35,753 bases of DNA from an uncultured Atopobium sp. (GTDB taxonomy: Bacteria; Actinomycetota; Coriobacteriia; Coriobacteriales; Atopobiaceae). Below, piece by piece: positions 24,464-32,166 of this stretch (position 1 is its first letter; each line of letters begins with the position of its first letter). The position numbers and the translations under genes are program-made. Below the pieces are notes generated by a model. It saw only the letters and a list, made by a program, of their open reading frames with translations. It was not told the origin of the DNA and did not search any database. The DNA lies in NCBI GenBank assembly GCA_937997345.1, contig CALKTD010000003.1, positions 1 through 35,753 of the forward strand, written 5' to 3'.

Positions 24464-24895
24464 ATGCTAAACGATAAGCTCAATGTTCTTCTCGCTAACT
24501 ACGCTGTTGAGGCCCACAAGATTCACAACTTCCATTGGTACGTCAGCGGCCCTTCATTCTATAACGTCCACACTGACCTCGACGAGGTTTACGGCGCAAT
24601 GTACGACCAGCTTGATGAGGTTGCCGAGCTCATTCTGATGAACGACGGCTCTCCACTGGGCTCCATGGATTCTTTCCTCAAGAACGCAACTCTTTCCGAG
24701 GCTGCAGAGGGATTCAAGAATCCCCAGGAGATTTACCAGGCCATTCTTGCTGACTACGAGGCAATCCGTGCATTCGCAGCAGAGATCAAGAAGGATGCAG
24801 ACGCTGAGGACAACTTCCTTGTTTCCGCAGCAATGGACGAGCATATTGCTCTTCTCTCCAAGACCATTTGGATGATTAAGCAGTCCAACAAGTAA
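24464..24895 (+). CDS. dps: Dps-family ferritin-like DNA-protection protein
   Basis: The 143-residue four-helix protein has the intersubunit ferroxidase set His24, His36, Asp40, Asp51 and Glu55, with the spacing known from Listeria Dps (12, 4, 11, 4). The signature is HNFHWYVSGPSFYNVHTDLDEVY. Dps oxidises Fe2+ with peroxide, stores iron in a dodecamer and limits hydroxyl radical damage, useful in an anaerobe that meets oxygen. There is no long basic N-terminal tail, so DNA binding may be weak or absent. A good ribosome binding site (AAAGG) precedes it, and a strong terminator follows. Confidence 0.95.
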   Translation: MLNDKLNVLLANYAVEAHKIHNFHWYVSGPSFYNVHTDLDEVYGAMYDQLDEVAELILMNDGSPLGSMDSFLKNATLSEAAEGFKNPQEIYQAILADYEAIRAFAAEIKKDADAEDNFLVSAAMDEHIALLSKTIWMIKQSNK

Positions 24896-24965
24896 GTTTG
24901 GCAAATACCCAGTCGGTTTCAACGACCGGCTAAATCTTGTGTTTCTTTCTTTCCCATATGAACTG

Positions 24966-24996
24966 AAAATGCCGCCGGGCTTCCGGTGGCATTTTT
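24966..24996 (+). terminator. Rho-independent terminator of dps
   Basis: A GC-rich stem (TGCCGCCGG with CCGGTGGCA, one G:U pair) is followed by a run of five T. A weaker hairpin around 24914-24932 precedes it. From 25000 to 25252 there is no gene; GTGTCC/GGACAC (25184-25202) forms a small hairpin before the next gene. Confidence 0.88.
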
Positions 24997-25252
24997 CGTG
25001 GCTACCCGCTCTGCTATCACATTGTCATTTCTGCATCCGCACATATCTCTAAGCATAAAGACAACAGATTAATAGAAATGCTGCTTACCTGACCTAAAAT
25101 CAGCGTAAAAGAAGGCCACTATAAACGATTTTCTTTTTGATTGGGCGAATTAGATGAGTCCCTCGGAGTGGCAATAGTCTTAGTGTCCACTTTGTTGGAC
25201 ACGTGAAATTTTGGAAGCATCTAGATTCGTTGCAACAGAGAAAGGAGTTGTA

Positions 25253-26107
25253 ATGGGTCTTGATGCATTTGTTCGTTGCAGGTGTTTTGAAGAGGGAAAA
25301 CTTAAACCCGGTCCAATACCCTTGGAAGATCTTTACATTGATGATGAAGATCATATTTGTTCAAAGTTTTTAGATCAAAAGCGTAAAGAGCTTGGCTCTA
25401 AGTTGTTTTGGGAACGCTATGGAGATCTAGAAAGTGATTTTCGCGATTGGATGGATAGTGCCTGTGAGCATAAGTATGGAGAAATTTGTTCTGAAAATGT
25501 TGGTAATTTTTGCGGCTTATTATGTATTGGCGCCGTTTTAAGCTCAGATGAGGGTGAGTCAAAGTATCCGTTATTAAATAATATGCTTCCTGATAGCAAT
25601 GATGGTCTCTATCCTGTTGAAAGGGCACAGCCTACCCTTGATGAACTTGATAGATTTATAGAAGAGCATTCAAAGATTCCGGGATATCAGCTCATTGATG
25701 AGGAAACGCATAAAGTTATTTCTTCTTGTGCGATTGATGATGATTTTTGTATGTATAGAGACGGTTATGTTGATTATGGATTCGTAGAAGACAAAGTGTA
25801 TTTCTATCTACATGAGCTTCCACAACCTTTTTATGTTGACCATTTTTGCCAGGCTCCAGCTGATGATTACAAACAAACGCAGAAGGTAATTGTTTTTTGT
25901 GATGACCCAAATAACTATGCATCAAACTTTAATATGTCTTTACCAGGTCCAATTGACAGTGAATTAGACAATTCTGTTTTAAGAAACTTTTCTGTTCAAA
26001 AGTCAACTTTAGACTTCAAAGAAACCGGTCATTTTTGGAGGCTAAATAAAATTAGGAACCTCCTTGTAGCATCTATAGAAACAAAACATCCTATTTGTTG
26101 GTGTTAA
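25253..26107 (+). CDS. Uncharacterised protein, AT-rich orphan gene
   Basis: The 284-residue soluble protein begins MGLDAFVRCRCFEEGKLKPG and has a central ACEHKYGEICSENVGNFCGLL. I associate this combination of an MGLD-x-CxCxEG start with an ACEHxxG...GN segment with a widespread family of uncharacterised actinobacterial and other bacterial proteins; no function is known to me. It is rich in Cys, Asp and aromatic residues, with no signal peptide or membrane segment. AAAGGAG precedes ATG 25253. The gene is visibly more AT-rich than its neighbours, uses codons such as TTA, ATA and AGA more freely and stands alone, consistent with horizontal transfer. An immunity-protein role would be speculative. 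Confidence 0.7.
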   Translation: MGLDAFVRCRCFEEGKLKPGPIPLEDLYIDDEDHICSKFLDQKRKELGSKLFWERYGDLESDFRDWMDSACEHKYGEICSENVGNFCGLLCIGAVLSSDEGESKYPLLNNMLPDSNDGLYPVERAQPTLDELDRFIEEHSKIPGYQLIDEETHKVISSCAIDDDFCMYRDGYVDYGFVEDKVYFYLHELPQPFYVDHFCQAPADDYKQTQKVIVFCDDPNNYASNFNMSLPGPIDSELDNSVLRNFSVQKSTLDFKETGHFWRLNKIRNLLVASIETKHPICWC

Positions 26108-26154
26108 AAACATATGGGCTGTGTTATCTAATTGTGGTCTGATATCGTGCTGTC

Positions 26155-26187
26155 CAAAAAAGAGGGCCACCGCCAGGCAGCCCTCTT
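26155..26187 (-). terminator. Rho-independent terminator of the lsrR-lsrK-cupin operon
   Basis: On the minus strand AAGAGGGC pairs with GCCCTCTT (12-base loop) and is followed by six T residues, an ideal intrinsic terminator downstream of the cupin gene. It may also act for the converging orphan gene. Confidence 0.85.
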
Positions 26188-26198
26188 CTCATTTGCGC

Positions 26199-26256
26199 TG
26201 GCGAGAAGAACGCTGCACTTGAACGATCTTCTCGTCAAGTGCCGGTTTTCTCGCCA
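26199..26256. repeat. Compound hairpin with one exact and two variant uptake-sequence-like motifs
   Basis: TGGCGAGAA (26199-26207) pairs with TTCTCGCCA (26248-26256) and, nested inside, CACTTGA (26216-26222) pairs with TCAAGTG (26235-26241). The exact 10-mer GGCGAGAAGA is at 26200-26209; TCTTCTCGTC (26227-26236) and TTTTCTCGCC (26246-26255) are one-mismatch copies on the other strand. Confidence 0.65.
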
Positions 26257-26266
26257 GATGTTGATC

Positions 26267-26617
26267 TTAGTAGGTAGGGTTCTCTACCTCAACCTTGTCG
26301 ACTTCTTGGAAAGGAGCAAGGGTTGAGACCATGACGATTGGCTCGTCGTAAGGGTTGTTGACGTAGTGGACCTCGCCGGGCTCAATGTGGATGAAGTCGC
26401 CAGCCGAGAGGGTGTGAACCTCGCCGTCAACCACAATGTCAACCTTGCCCTGGAGGATGTGGAAGTTCTCCTCCATGATGTTGTGGTAGTGTGCCTGGAA
26501 ATCCTGCCCTGGCTGGAACTGGACCATGGCGTAGTTCATGCGAGGACCCTTCATCAGGTACTTAGGGCCGTGATCTCCGCACCTATACTCAAAATCGTTC
26601 TCGTTGACAATAAACAT
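26267..26617 (-). CDS. Single-domain cupin protein of the lsr locus (candidate phospho-AI-2-processing enzyme)
   Basis: The 116-residue protein is one cupin barrel. Motif 1 is seen as AHYHNIMEENFHILQG (His, His, Glu metal ligands) and motif 2 as GDFIHIEPGEVHYVNN (His ligand). Cupins of this size include metal-dependent sugar isomerases and dioxygenases. The gene follows lsrK on the same strand and is closed by a terminator, so it appears to be the third gene of the lsrR-lsrK unit. The locus has no visible LsrG, the isomerase acting on phospho-AI-2 before LsrF, so replacement of LsrG is a reasonable hypothesis. AAAGGA precedes the start. Confidence 0.85.
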   Translation of the reverse strand: MFIVNENDFEYRCGDHGPKYLMKGPRMNYAMVQFQPGQDFQAHYHNIMEENFHILQGKVDIVVDGEVHTLSAGDFIHIEPGEVHYVNNPYDEPIVMVSTLAPFQEVDKVEVENPTY

Positions 26618-26750
26618 CTTGCTTTCCTTTCAGGCGCAACTTGTAATGCGACCAAACGTTCTTCTTGCGTGCCTTGCGGCGGTTTCGTGCGGTGTGTCGC
26701 AGCGACCTGCCGCGTGTGCCGCTCTCCGCGGCGCGGCGGAGTCCCGGTGC
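26618..26750 (-). other. GC-rich structured spacer between lsrK and the cupin gene
   Basis: This 133-bp interval is markedly more GC-rich than its surroundings (most strongly 26680-26745). It includes a perfect 6-bp hairpin CTCCGC/GCGGAG (26724-26741). No promoter or terminator is evident. It may affect relative expression of the cupin gene. Confidence 0.5.
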
Positions 26751-28313
26751 TTACAGGCCAGGTGCTCTCCACATGCTCTTGACCTTGCCCTCTTCTGCAA
26801 GCTCAAGCTGACTCTTGTAAACATCCTTCCACTGGACATAGAGCTGGTCGTAAACAGCCTTGTTGTCGGGGTTAGGGGAGAATGTCTTATCCCATTTAAC
26901 AACGCGCTTTGCGCCATCGGCGATACTTGGGTAGATGCCTACGCCGTATCCCGCAAGAACAGCGGCACCCAGAGCAGTTGCCTCTTTGACCTCTGGAATG
27001 CGAACGTTCTTGCCGGTAACGTCGGCAACAATCTGTGCCCAAAGAGGGCTCTTGGAAGCGCCGCCTGCAAAGATGAGCTCGTCTGGCTCATTGCCGGTAG
27101 CCTCTTTGACCAGGTCAATGTGGCCACGGACAAGAAGGGCGGTGTTCTCCAAAATTGCACGATAGAAGGTGTACTTGTTGAAACGCTCTGGATCAAGCTC
27201 AAAGTTGGTGAACGTTGGGCTTGCGTGGGTCCAGTGGATGTAGTTCATAACGTCACTGAAGCAGCAAAGCATACCGTGGCTACCAGCAGGAATCTTGGCA
27301 GCGTGCTCGTTCATGACATCGTACACGTCAATGCCGCGCTCTTTTGCCTCGGCCTTTTCTGCCTGGCAGAAGCCGTCGCGATACCAGCGCATAACCAAAC
27401 CGGGCTTGAATGCCAGGGCCTCGTACTGCCAAATCTGTGGAATAGCGTGGCAGTTTACACGGACGCGATAATCTGGGTCTGGAGTGCTCTTATCGGTGTT
27501 GAACTCGTACTGCCAGAAGCTACCACCAAAAACGCCAGCCTGACCAGGCTCGCAAGCGCCAACGCCAATCATGCCCAGCTGGCAATCACCGCCGCCGACA
27601 ACAACAGGTGTACCCTCAGCAAGACCGGTCTCTGCTGCGGCATCTGCAGTTACAGCGCCAAGAACTTCTCCGCACTCGATGACCTGGCCAAACAGATCGT
27701 CGCGAAGACCGCACTCCTTTGCAATCTCTGGATCCCAGGCGCGTTCTTCTAGGCTCATGATGCCGGTGGTACTGCCGTTTGATGGCTCAACTGCCAGAAC
27801 GCCGGTGAGCTTGTAGGCAAGCCAGTCGTTGAACATGCCAATCTTGGCCGCCTTGTTGTAGATCTCTGGCATCTTGTTCTTAACCCAAAGAAGACGAGGT
27901 AGAGCGCCTAGTGCATAGGTCTGGCCACTCTTCTGGTAAATCTTCTTCTCAAGCTCTGGGTCCATATCAATGAGCTGCTTGACCTCGTCAACACTTCGAG
28001 CGTCAACGTTAGCGCACGCCCAAATCTCGTTGCCGTCCTGGTCATACAGGAGAATGCCCTCACGCATGCAGGTGGTGGAAATACCAGCGATTTCTTTAGG
28101 ATCAATGGAGGTCTTTGTCAGAACCTCTTTGATGCAGTCCAGAGCAAGCTGCCAGTCAGCAACCCAATCAAAGTCCATGCTGCCAGGCCAACGAGGGTCC
28201 TCATGATGCTCCCACTCGCGCTGAGCAACCCCAACCTGCTCACCGTCAACACTAAAGAGAACGGCGCGAATACTTCCTGTTCCCGCGTCTAGTGCAAGAA
28301 GATACTTGCTCAT
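26751..28313 (-). CDS. lsrK: Autoinducer-2 kinase LsrK
   Basis: The 520-residue FGGY-family kinase matches E. coli LsrK (530 residues) from the N-terminal ALDAGTGSIRAVLFSVDG, through CMREGILLYDQDGNEIWACANVDAR, PVVVGGGDCQLGMIGVG and FAGGASKSPLWAQI, to the C-terminal SMWRAPGL, which is close to the E. coli end SLWKAPGL. It phosphorylates AI-2 (the open form of DPD) in the cytoplasm, trapping it and creating the ligand of LsrR. AAGGAGG precedes the ATG. It lies 14 bp downstream of lsrR on the same strand, so the two are cotranscribed; in E. coli lsrK and lsrR are likewise neighbours. Confidence 0.95.
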   Translation of the reverse strand: MSKYLLALDAGTGSIRAVLFSVDGEQVGVAQREWEHHEDPRWPGSMDFDWVADWQLALDCIKEVLTKTSIDPKEIAGISTTCMREGILLYDQDGNEIWACANVDARSVDEVKQLIDMDPELEKKIYQKSGQTYALGALPRLLWVKNKMPEIYNKAAKIGMFNDWLAYKLTGVLAVEPSNGSTTGIMSLEERAWDPEIAKECGLRDDLFGQVIECGEVLGAVTADAAAETGLAEGTPVVVGGGDCQLGMIGVGACEPGQAGVFGGSFWQYEFNTDKSTPDPDYRVRVNCHAIPQIWQYEALAFKPGLVMRWYRDGFCQAEKAEAKERGIDVYDVMNEHAAKIPAGSHGMLCCFSDVMNYIHWTHASPTFTNFELDPERFNKYTFYRAILENTALLVRGHIDLVKEATGNEPDELIFAGGASKSPLWAQIVADVTGKNVRIPEVKEATALGAAVLAGYGVGIYPSIADGAKRVVKWDKTFSPNPDNKAVYDQLYVQWKDVYKSQLELAEEGKVKSMWRAPGL

Positions 28314-28327
28314 CAGATCCTCCTTGT

Positions 28328-29242
28328 TTACGAAAGAAGCAGTTCAGCAGCGGTGTCTGAATCCGTAATCAAAACGTTCAGATAGCCGCCGTTAAGCACT
28401 GCCTTAATTGCCGTAACTTTATCTTTGCCACCAGCAACGCCAACAACGTTCTTAAGCTGGCGAAGCTTGTCTAGATCGGTACTAATGACGCGATCTTCAA
28501 TTTCTGTCTGAATAAGATTGCCGTCTTTATCCATAAAGTGATTGAGGATGTCACCGACGGCTCCCTGCATCTTAAGTACGGTCAGCTCGCCCTCGTTAAG
28601 GATGCCGTTGCGCAAAACGGTAGCGCCCTCAACTGCGGCGCCGATGCCGACCACACTCATGTCTGCATATTCCGTCATAGTGGACACGTCTTGCAGACTT
28701 TTCTCGTCAAGAAGTGCATCGCGCACTTGGCGAGAAGACACAACAAGTGGAGACGGTGTCAGGAACAGGTGCATGGAGTAGGCGGTGGTGCCAACGGTTG
28801 GCAGGTAGTAGCTCACGCCGCCTGTAAGGCTTACAACGTTGAGCGACTCCTCACGGTTCTTGGCAAGAAATCCCAGCATGCGGCTGACGGTATCGCCGTA
28901 GCCAATGTTGAGGTAGCCGTCCTCGCGCAGGTGATCGGAGACGTAGTGAGCTGCGCCCTGGGCAATGGATTGATTAATGGCAGAGCTGTCCAGGGGAGTT
29001 GGGACCACAAAAGCGTCCTTGAGGCCAAAGCGGTCAATAAGGAGCTGTTCTGCGGAAACGCGCTGGCTGTCGTTTTTTCTGAAGCTGAACTGAACAATGC
29101 CCTGCGCGCGAGCCTCTTCAAGTAGACGGATAACTTTTGCACGAGAAACGCCCATGACCTCAGCAATCTGAGCCTGGGTGTTATCTTCCATGTAGTAATA
29201 CCACGCAGCCTTGGTAGCTAGTGCATATGTCTGCTCGTCCAT
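28328..29242 (-). CDS. lsrR: LsrR, SorC-family repressor of AI-2 uptake genes
   Basis: The 304-residue protein has an N-terminal helix-turn-helix (about 1-60, with TQAQIAEVMGVSRAKVIRLLEEAR) and a SorC-type sugar-phosphate-binding domain (about 60-304, with GYGDTVSRML, VVSLTGGV and the late GVAGGKDKVTAIKAVLNGGYLNVLITD). SorC regulators are released from DNA by phosphorylated sugars; in the lsr system the ligand is phospho-AI-2. GGAGGAC precedes the start. It is divergent from lsrA with a 283-bp regulatory interval, as in E. coli, and forms an operon with lsrK and probably the cupin gene. Confidence 0.93.
   Translation of the reverse strand: MDEQTYALATKAAWYYYMEDNTQAQIAEVMGVSRAKVIRLLEEARAQGIVQFSFRKNDSQRVSAEQLLIDRFGLKDAFVVPTPLDSSAINQSIAQGAAHYVSDHLREDGYLNIGYGDTVSRMLGFLAKNREESLNVVSLTGGVSYYLPTVGTTAYSMHLFLTPSPLVVSSRQVRDALLDEKSLQDVSTMTEYADMSVVGIGAAVEGATVLRNGILNEGELTVLKMQGAVGDILNHFMDKDGNLIQTEIEDRVISTDLDKLRQLKNVVGVAGGKDKVTAIKAVLNGGYLNVLITDSDTAAELLLS
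28729..28738 (+). repeat. Uptake-sequence-like 10-mer GGCGAGAAGA
   Basis: Single exact copy, antisense to lsrR. The sense frame reads it as part of Ser-Ser-Arg-Gln, a different frame from the other coding copies. Confidence 0.75.
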
Positions 29243-29255
29243 CCGTCCTCCAGTT

Positions 29256-29310
29256 GATACTTTTGTTTAATGATAAAACATTTGTATCTAACATACTAGA
29301 CTTCATTATA
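29256..29310 (-). promoter_or_regulatory. lsrR promoter -10 and adjacent palindrome (candidate LsrR autoregulatory operator)
   Basis: TATAAT on the minus strand (29305-29310) is a perfect -10; the -35 is weak. Between the expected start site and the lsrR ATG lies a 33-bp imperfect palindrome whose arms are 29256-29268 (GATACTTTTGTTT) and 29276-29288, matching at 10 of 13 positions around a 7-base centre. Confidence 0.5.
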
Positions 29311-29411
29311 GTAATTATTCTCCCTATTAACAGGAAGATATACTACAAATACCATAATTGCGTATAGAGGTATTGCGGACTATTGTTCATGATACAATCA
29401 AAAATACCATT

Positions 29412-29480
29412 CACGGCAGTAATAATACCGTTTGCCGTGACGGTGCTTTGAAGAATGCCTATTTATAGATATCTTCAAAG
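29412..29480 (+). promoter_or_regulatory. Two inverted repeats upstream of lsrA (candidate LsrR operator and leader hairpin)
   Basis: CACGGCA/TGCCGTG (29412-29418, 29433-29439) is a 7-bp hairpin or operator. CTTTGAAGA/TCTTCAAAG (29446-29454, 29472-29480) is a perfect 9-bp inverted repeat with a 17-base AT-rich centre. They lie 46-114 bp before the lsrA ATG. The interval also has several AATACC motifs on both strands. Confidence 0.45.
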
Positions 29481-29525
29481 TGTGAGATTTTGTACGGCCG
29501 TTTGTTATTTTTGGTAGGAGGTACT

Positions 29526-31079
29526 ATGGGTGAATCTTTTGACATCGATATCGATGCCACTGACCCAAAGTCGCCTGAAGGAAAAGATGTGTGCGAGCAG
29601 TGTGACACACTTCTTTCCGTCCGCGGAATCAAGAAGTCATTTGGTTCCAACGAGGTATTAAAAGGCATTGACTTAGATTTGGCGCCAGGAGAGGTCATCT
29701 CTCTTATTGGTGGCAATGGTTCCGGTAAATCTACCCTCATGAAGATTATCATGGGTATTTACTCTGCCGATGAGGGAGAAATTTCTATCGATCGTCAAAA
29801 GGTTGATATCTCCAATCCTAAGGCCGCACTTGCACACAGTATTTATATGGTTCCTCAGGAGCCAATGCTGTTCCCTAACATGACTGTTAGAGAGAACATC
29901 ACCATTGGCTTTGAGGCTCCAAAAGCTGAACTCAACAAGATGCTCGAAGACACTATGAAAGAGATTGGCTGGGAGCTTGACCTAGACCGCAAAGCAATGA
30001 CACTTTCTATTGCTGAGCAGGGCATGGTTGAGATTCTCCGTGGTCTTATGCGCCACTCCGAGATTCTTATTCTAGACGAGCCAACTTCTGCACTTACCTT
30101 TGACGAGGTACAGAGCCTCTTCAAGGTGGTCCAGGAGCTCAAGCAGAAGAACATTGGCATTATCTACATCACGCACCGCCTGGCAGAGGTCTTTGAGATT
30201 TCTACCAGCATCGGTATTCTGCGCGACGGCGTTATGGCTATGCGCGGCAAGGTAGAGGACTTTACGCGAGAAGATCTTGTGCGTGGACTTCTTCCACCAG
30301 ACGCAGCTGAGATTAAGAAAGAGATTGCCGAGAGTGCAAACATTGATTACGACGCAGAACCTATCTTTGAGCTTGCTGAGTTCACGGGTTATGGTTTTGC
30401 TGACGTAAACCTCAACATTTATCCAGGCGAGATTGTTGGTCTTGCAGGTATCGTTGGTGCTGGTAGATCAGAGATGGCTACCACCATTTACGGTATGGAT
30501 AAGGTGTTGGGCGGCAAGGTATTTGTTGACGGCAAAGACATTACTGGTAAGTCCACCAAAGACGTTATTGCTGCAGGTCTGAGCTATGTTCCAGAAGACC
30601 GCTTCAACGACGGTCTGTTTAGAATTCGCGACGTTGCCGAGAACACCACAAGCTCTCTGCTTGCTAACTCTTCTCTTGGTAAGTTGCTGCTTAACCGCAA
30701 AGAAGAAGATAGGGTTTCTCAGAACTACGTTGATAACTTCCGCACCAAGGTCACTGGCCTTGATCAGGAGGTAGGCGGCCTCTCTGGTGGTAACCAGCAG
30801 AAGATTGTTATTGGCCGTGCATTCTCGGTTGCTCCAAAGGTTGTTATTTTGGACGAGCCAACTCGTGGTATTGACGCTGCTGCTCGTGGTGATGTGTACG
30901 CCGTTTTGCAGGAGCTTCGTAAGCAAGGAGTTTCTATTCTTCTGATTTCTTCTGATATGGAAGAGATTATTGAGCTTGCTGACCGTGCGTTCACCATGTA
31001 CCAGGGACGCATTAATCACGAGTTCAAAAAAGAAGAAATTACGCAGGACAACCTCATGTCCGCTGCATTTGGATTGTAG
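29526..31079 (+). CDS. lsrA: AI-2 importer ATP-binding protein LsrA
   Basis: The 517-residue protein is a double ABC ATPase of the sugar-importer type (E. coli LsrA is about 511). Domain 1 has Walker A GGNGSGKST, a degenerate signature LSIAEQG and Walker B EILILDEPTSAL. Domain 2 has a degenerate Walker A (GIVGAGRSEM), the signature LSGGNQQK and Walker B VVILDEPTRGID. The first 20-25 residues are an acidic extension with a CEQC pair. It drives AI-2 import through LsrC and LsrD. ATG 29526 has AGGAGG upstream; the frame could extend 36 bases further but without a ribosome binding site. lsrC begins 10 bp after its stop. Confidence 0.93.
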   Translation: MGESFDIDIDATDPKSPEGKDVCEQCDTLLSVRGIKKSFGSNEVLKGIDLDLAPGEVISLIGGNGSGKSTLMKIIMGIYSADEGEISIDRQKVDISNPKAALAHSIYMVPQEPMLFPNMTVRENITIGFEAPKAELNKMLEDTMKEIGWELDLDRKAMTLSIAEQGMVEILRGLMRHSEILILDEPTSALTFDEVQSLFKVVQELKQKNIGIIYITHRLAEVFEISTSIGILRDGVMAMRGKVEDFTREDLVRGLLPPDAAEIKKEIAESANIDYDAEPIFELAEFTGYGFADVNLNIYPGEIVGLAGIVGAGRSEMATTIYGMDKVLGGKVFVDGKDITGKSTKDVIAAGLSYVPEDRFNDGLFRIRDVAENTTSSLLANSSLGKLLLNRKEEDRVSQNYVDNFRTKVTGLDQEVGGLSGGNQQKIVIGRAFSVAPKVVILDEPTRGIDAAARGDVYAVLQELRKQGVSILLISSDMEEIIELADRAFTMYQGRINHEFKKEEITQDNLMSAAFGL

Positions 31080-31089
31080 GAGGTGACGT

Positions 31090-32166
31090 ATGGATCTTGT
31101 AAAGCGCCTTCTCAAGGCTAGGGGACTGAGCAGCCTCGCATTCCTGATTGCTCTCTTTATTATTGTTGGTGCAATGAATCCTGCATTCTTGACGCCAGCA
31201 ACAATTGCTGCCTGCTTTAACACGTCCGTTGTCTACACATTGGTCGCTGTTGGCGTGGCTTTCACCCTGTTCATTGGTGAGATTGACGTTTCTGTTGGTT
31301 CTAACTTGGGTCTTGTTGCTGTAGTAGTTGGTAGCATGTTGAGAGATGGAACTCCACTTCCCGTTGCTTGCCTAGTAGGTATTCTTATTGGTGTAGCAAT
31401 TGGTCTGGTAAACGCCTGGGGCGTTGCCGTTATGAAGGCCCCATCACTCATCTTTACGCTGGGTACCAACGGCGTTCTCCGCGGTATTGTCTACGTCTAC
31501 ACCAATGGTCAGTGGGTTGAGAACCTCCCTAAGGAGTTCAAGGACTTCTCGGCAGTAACTGGTATTGGTGACTTCACCGTTTACTATTGTGCAGTCATTG
31601 CACTGGTTATTCTGATTCACTTTGCACTAACCCAGACCCGTCGCGGCCGCTGGTTTGCAGCAGTTGGCGATAACGCTAACGGCGCAACTCTGGTTGGTAT
31701 TCCAGCTCTTCAGACCAAGATTCTGGCATACGTCATTTGTGGCGTTATGGCAGCTATTGGCGGCATCATCTTCTGCAGCCGTATTGGTTTTGTTACCCCA
31801 ATGAGTGGTAACGGCTACGAGATGAAGGCTATTGCAGCCTGCGTTCTTGGTGGCGTTAGCTTGCTTGGTGGCGTTGGCTCTGTCCTTGGCGCAGCTGTCG
31901 GTTCCGTCATCATGGCATCCATCAGCTACCTCTTGGTCTTTATGGGCTTCTCGTCAAATTACGACAACGCAATTACCGGTGTCATCCTGATTGTCATTGT
32001 TGTTGTTGACGCTTTGCTTCAGCACCGCTCCATTGTTCAGAACAGGCACGCTCGTCTGAACGCACGCGTTTCTCCAAAGGCAACCTCAGAGGTTCTTGCA
32101 GAGCAGATTGCAGACTTTGGTGAGGCAGCTATGAGCCCTTTGGGTAAGAAGGGCGGTGTTCGCTAA
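31090..32166 (+). CDS. lsrC: AI-2 importer permease LsrC
   Basis: The 358-residue membrane protein belongs to the sugar ABC permease family (BPD_transp_2), with about nine or ten hydrophobic segments and the GEIDVSVGSNLGL segment typical of ribose/AI-2 permeases. The segment IAACVLGGVSLLGGVGSVLGAAVGS near the C-terminal part is the ATPase-coupling region. E. coli LsrC is 342 residues; the extra length here is a polar C-terminal tail of about 40 residues. AGGAGGTGA precedes the start. Its stop codon shares one base with the lsrD start, so the two are translationally coupled. Confidence 0.92.
   Translation: MDLVKRLLKARGLSSLAFLIALFIIVGAMNPAFLTPATIAACFNTSVVYTLVAVGVAFTLFIGEIDVSVGSNLGLVAVVVGSMLRDGTPLPVACLVGILIGVAIGLVNAWGVAVMKAPSLIFTLGTNGVLRGIVYVYTNGQWVENLPKEFKDFSAVTGIGDFTVYYCAVIALVILIHFALTQTRRGRWFAAVGDNANGATLVGIPALQTKILAYVICGVMAAIGGIIFCSRIGFVTPMSGNGYEMKAIAACVLGGVSLLGGVGSVLGAAVGSVIMASISYLLVFMGFSSNYDNAITGVILIVIVVVDALLQHRSIVQNRHARLNARVSPKATSEVLAEQIADFGEAAMSPLGKKGGVR

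Noticed and set aside
26604..27752. Long plus-strand frame of 382 codons opposite lsrK
   Set aside because: It is antisense to a gene with full LsrK homology, and its peptide looks like a reading of the complement, not a protein.
26751..28313. Reading the kinase as xylulose or glycerol kinase
   Set aside because: The N-terminal, central and C-terminal strings follow LsrK closely, and the neighbours are lsrR and lsrF.
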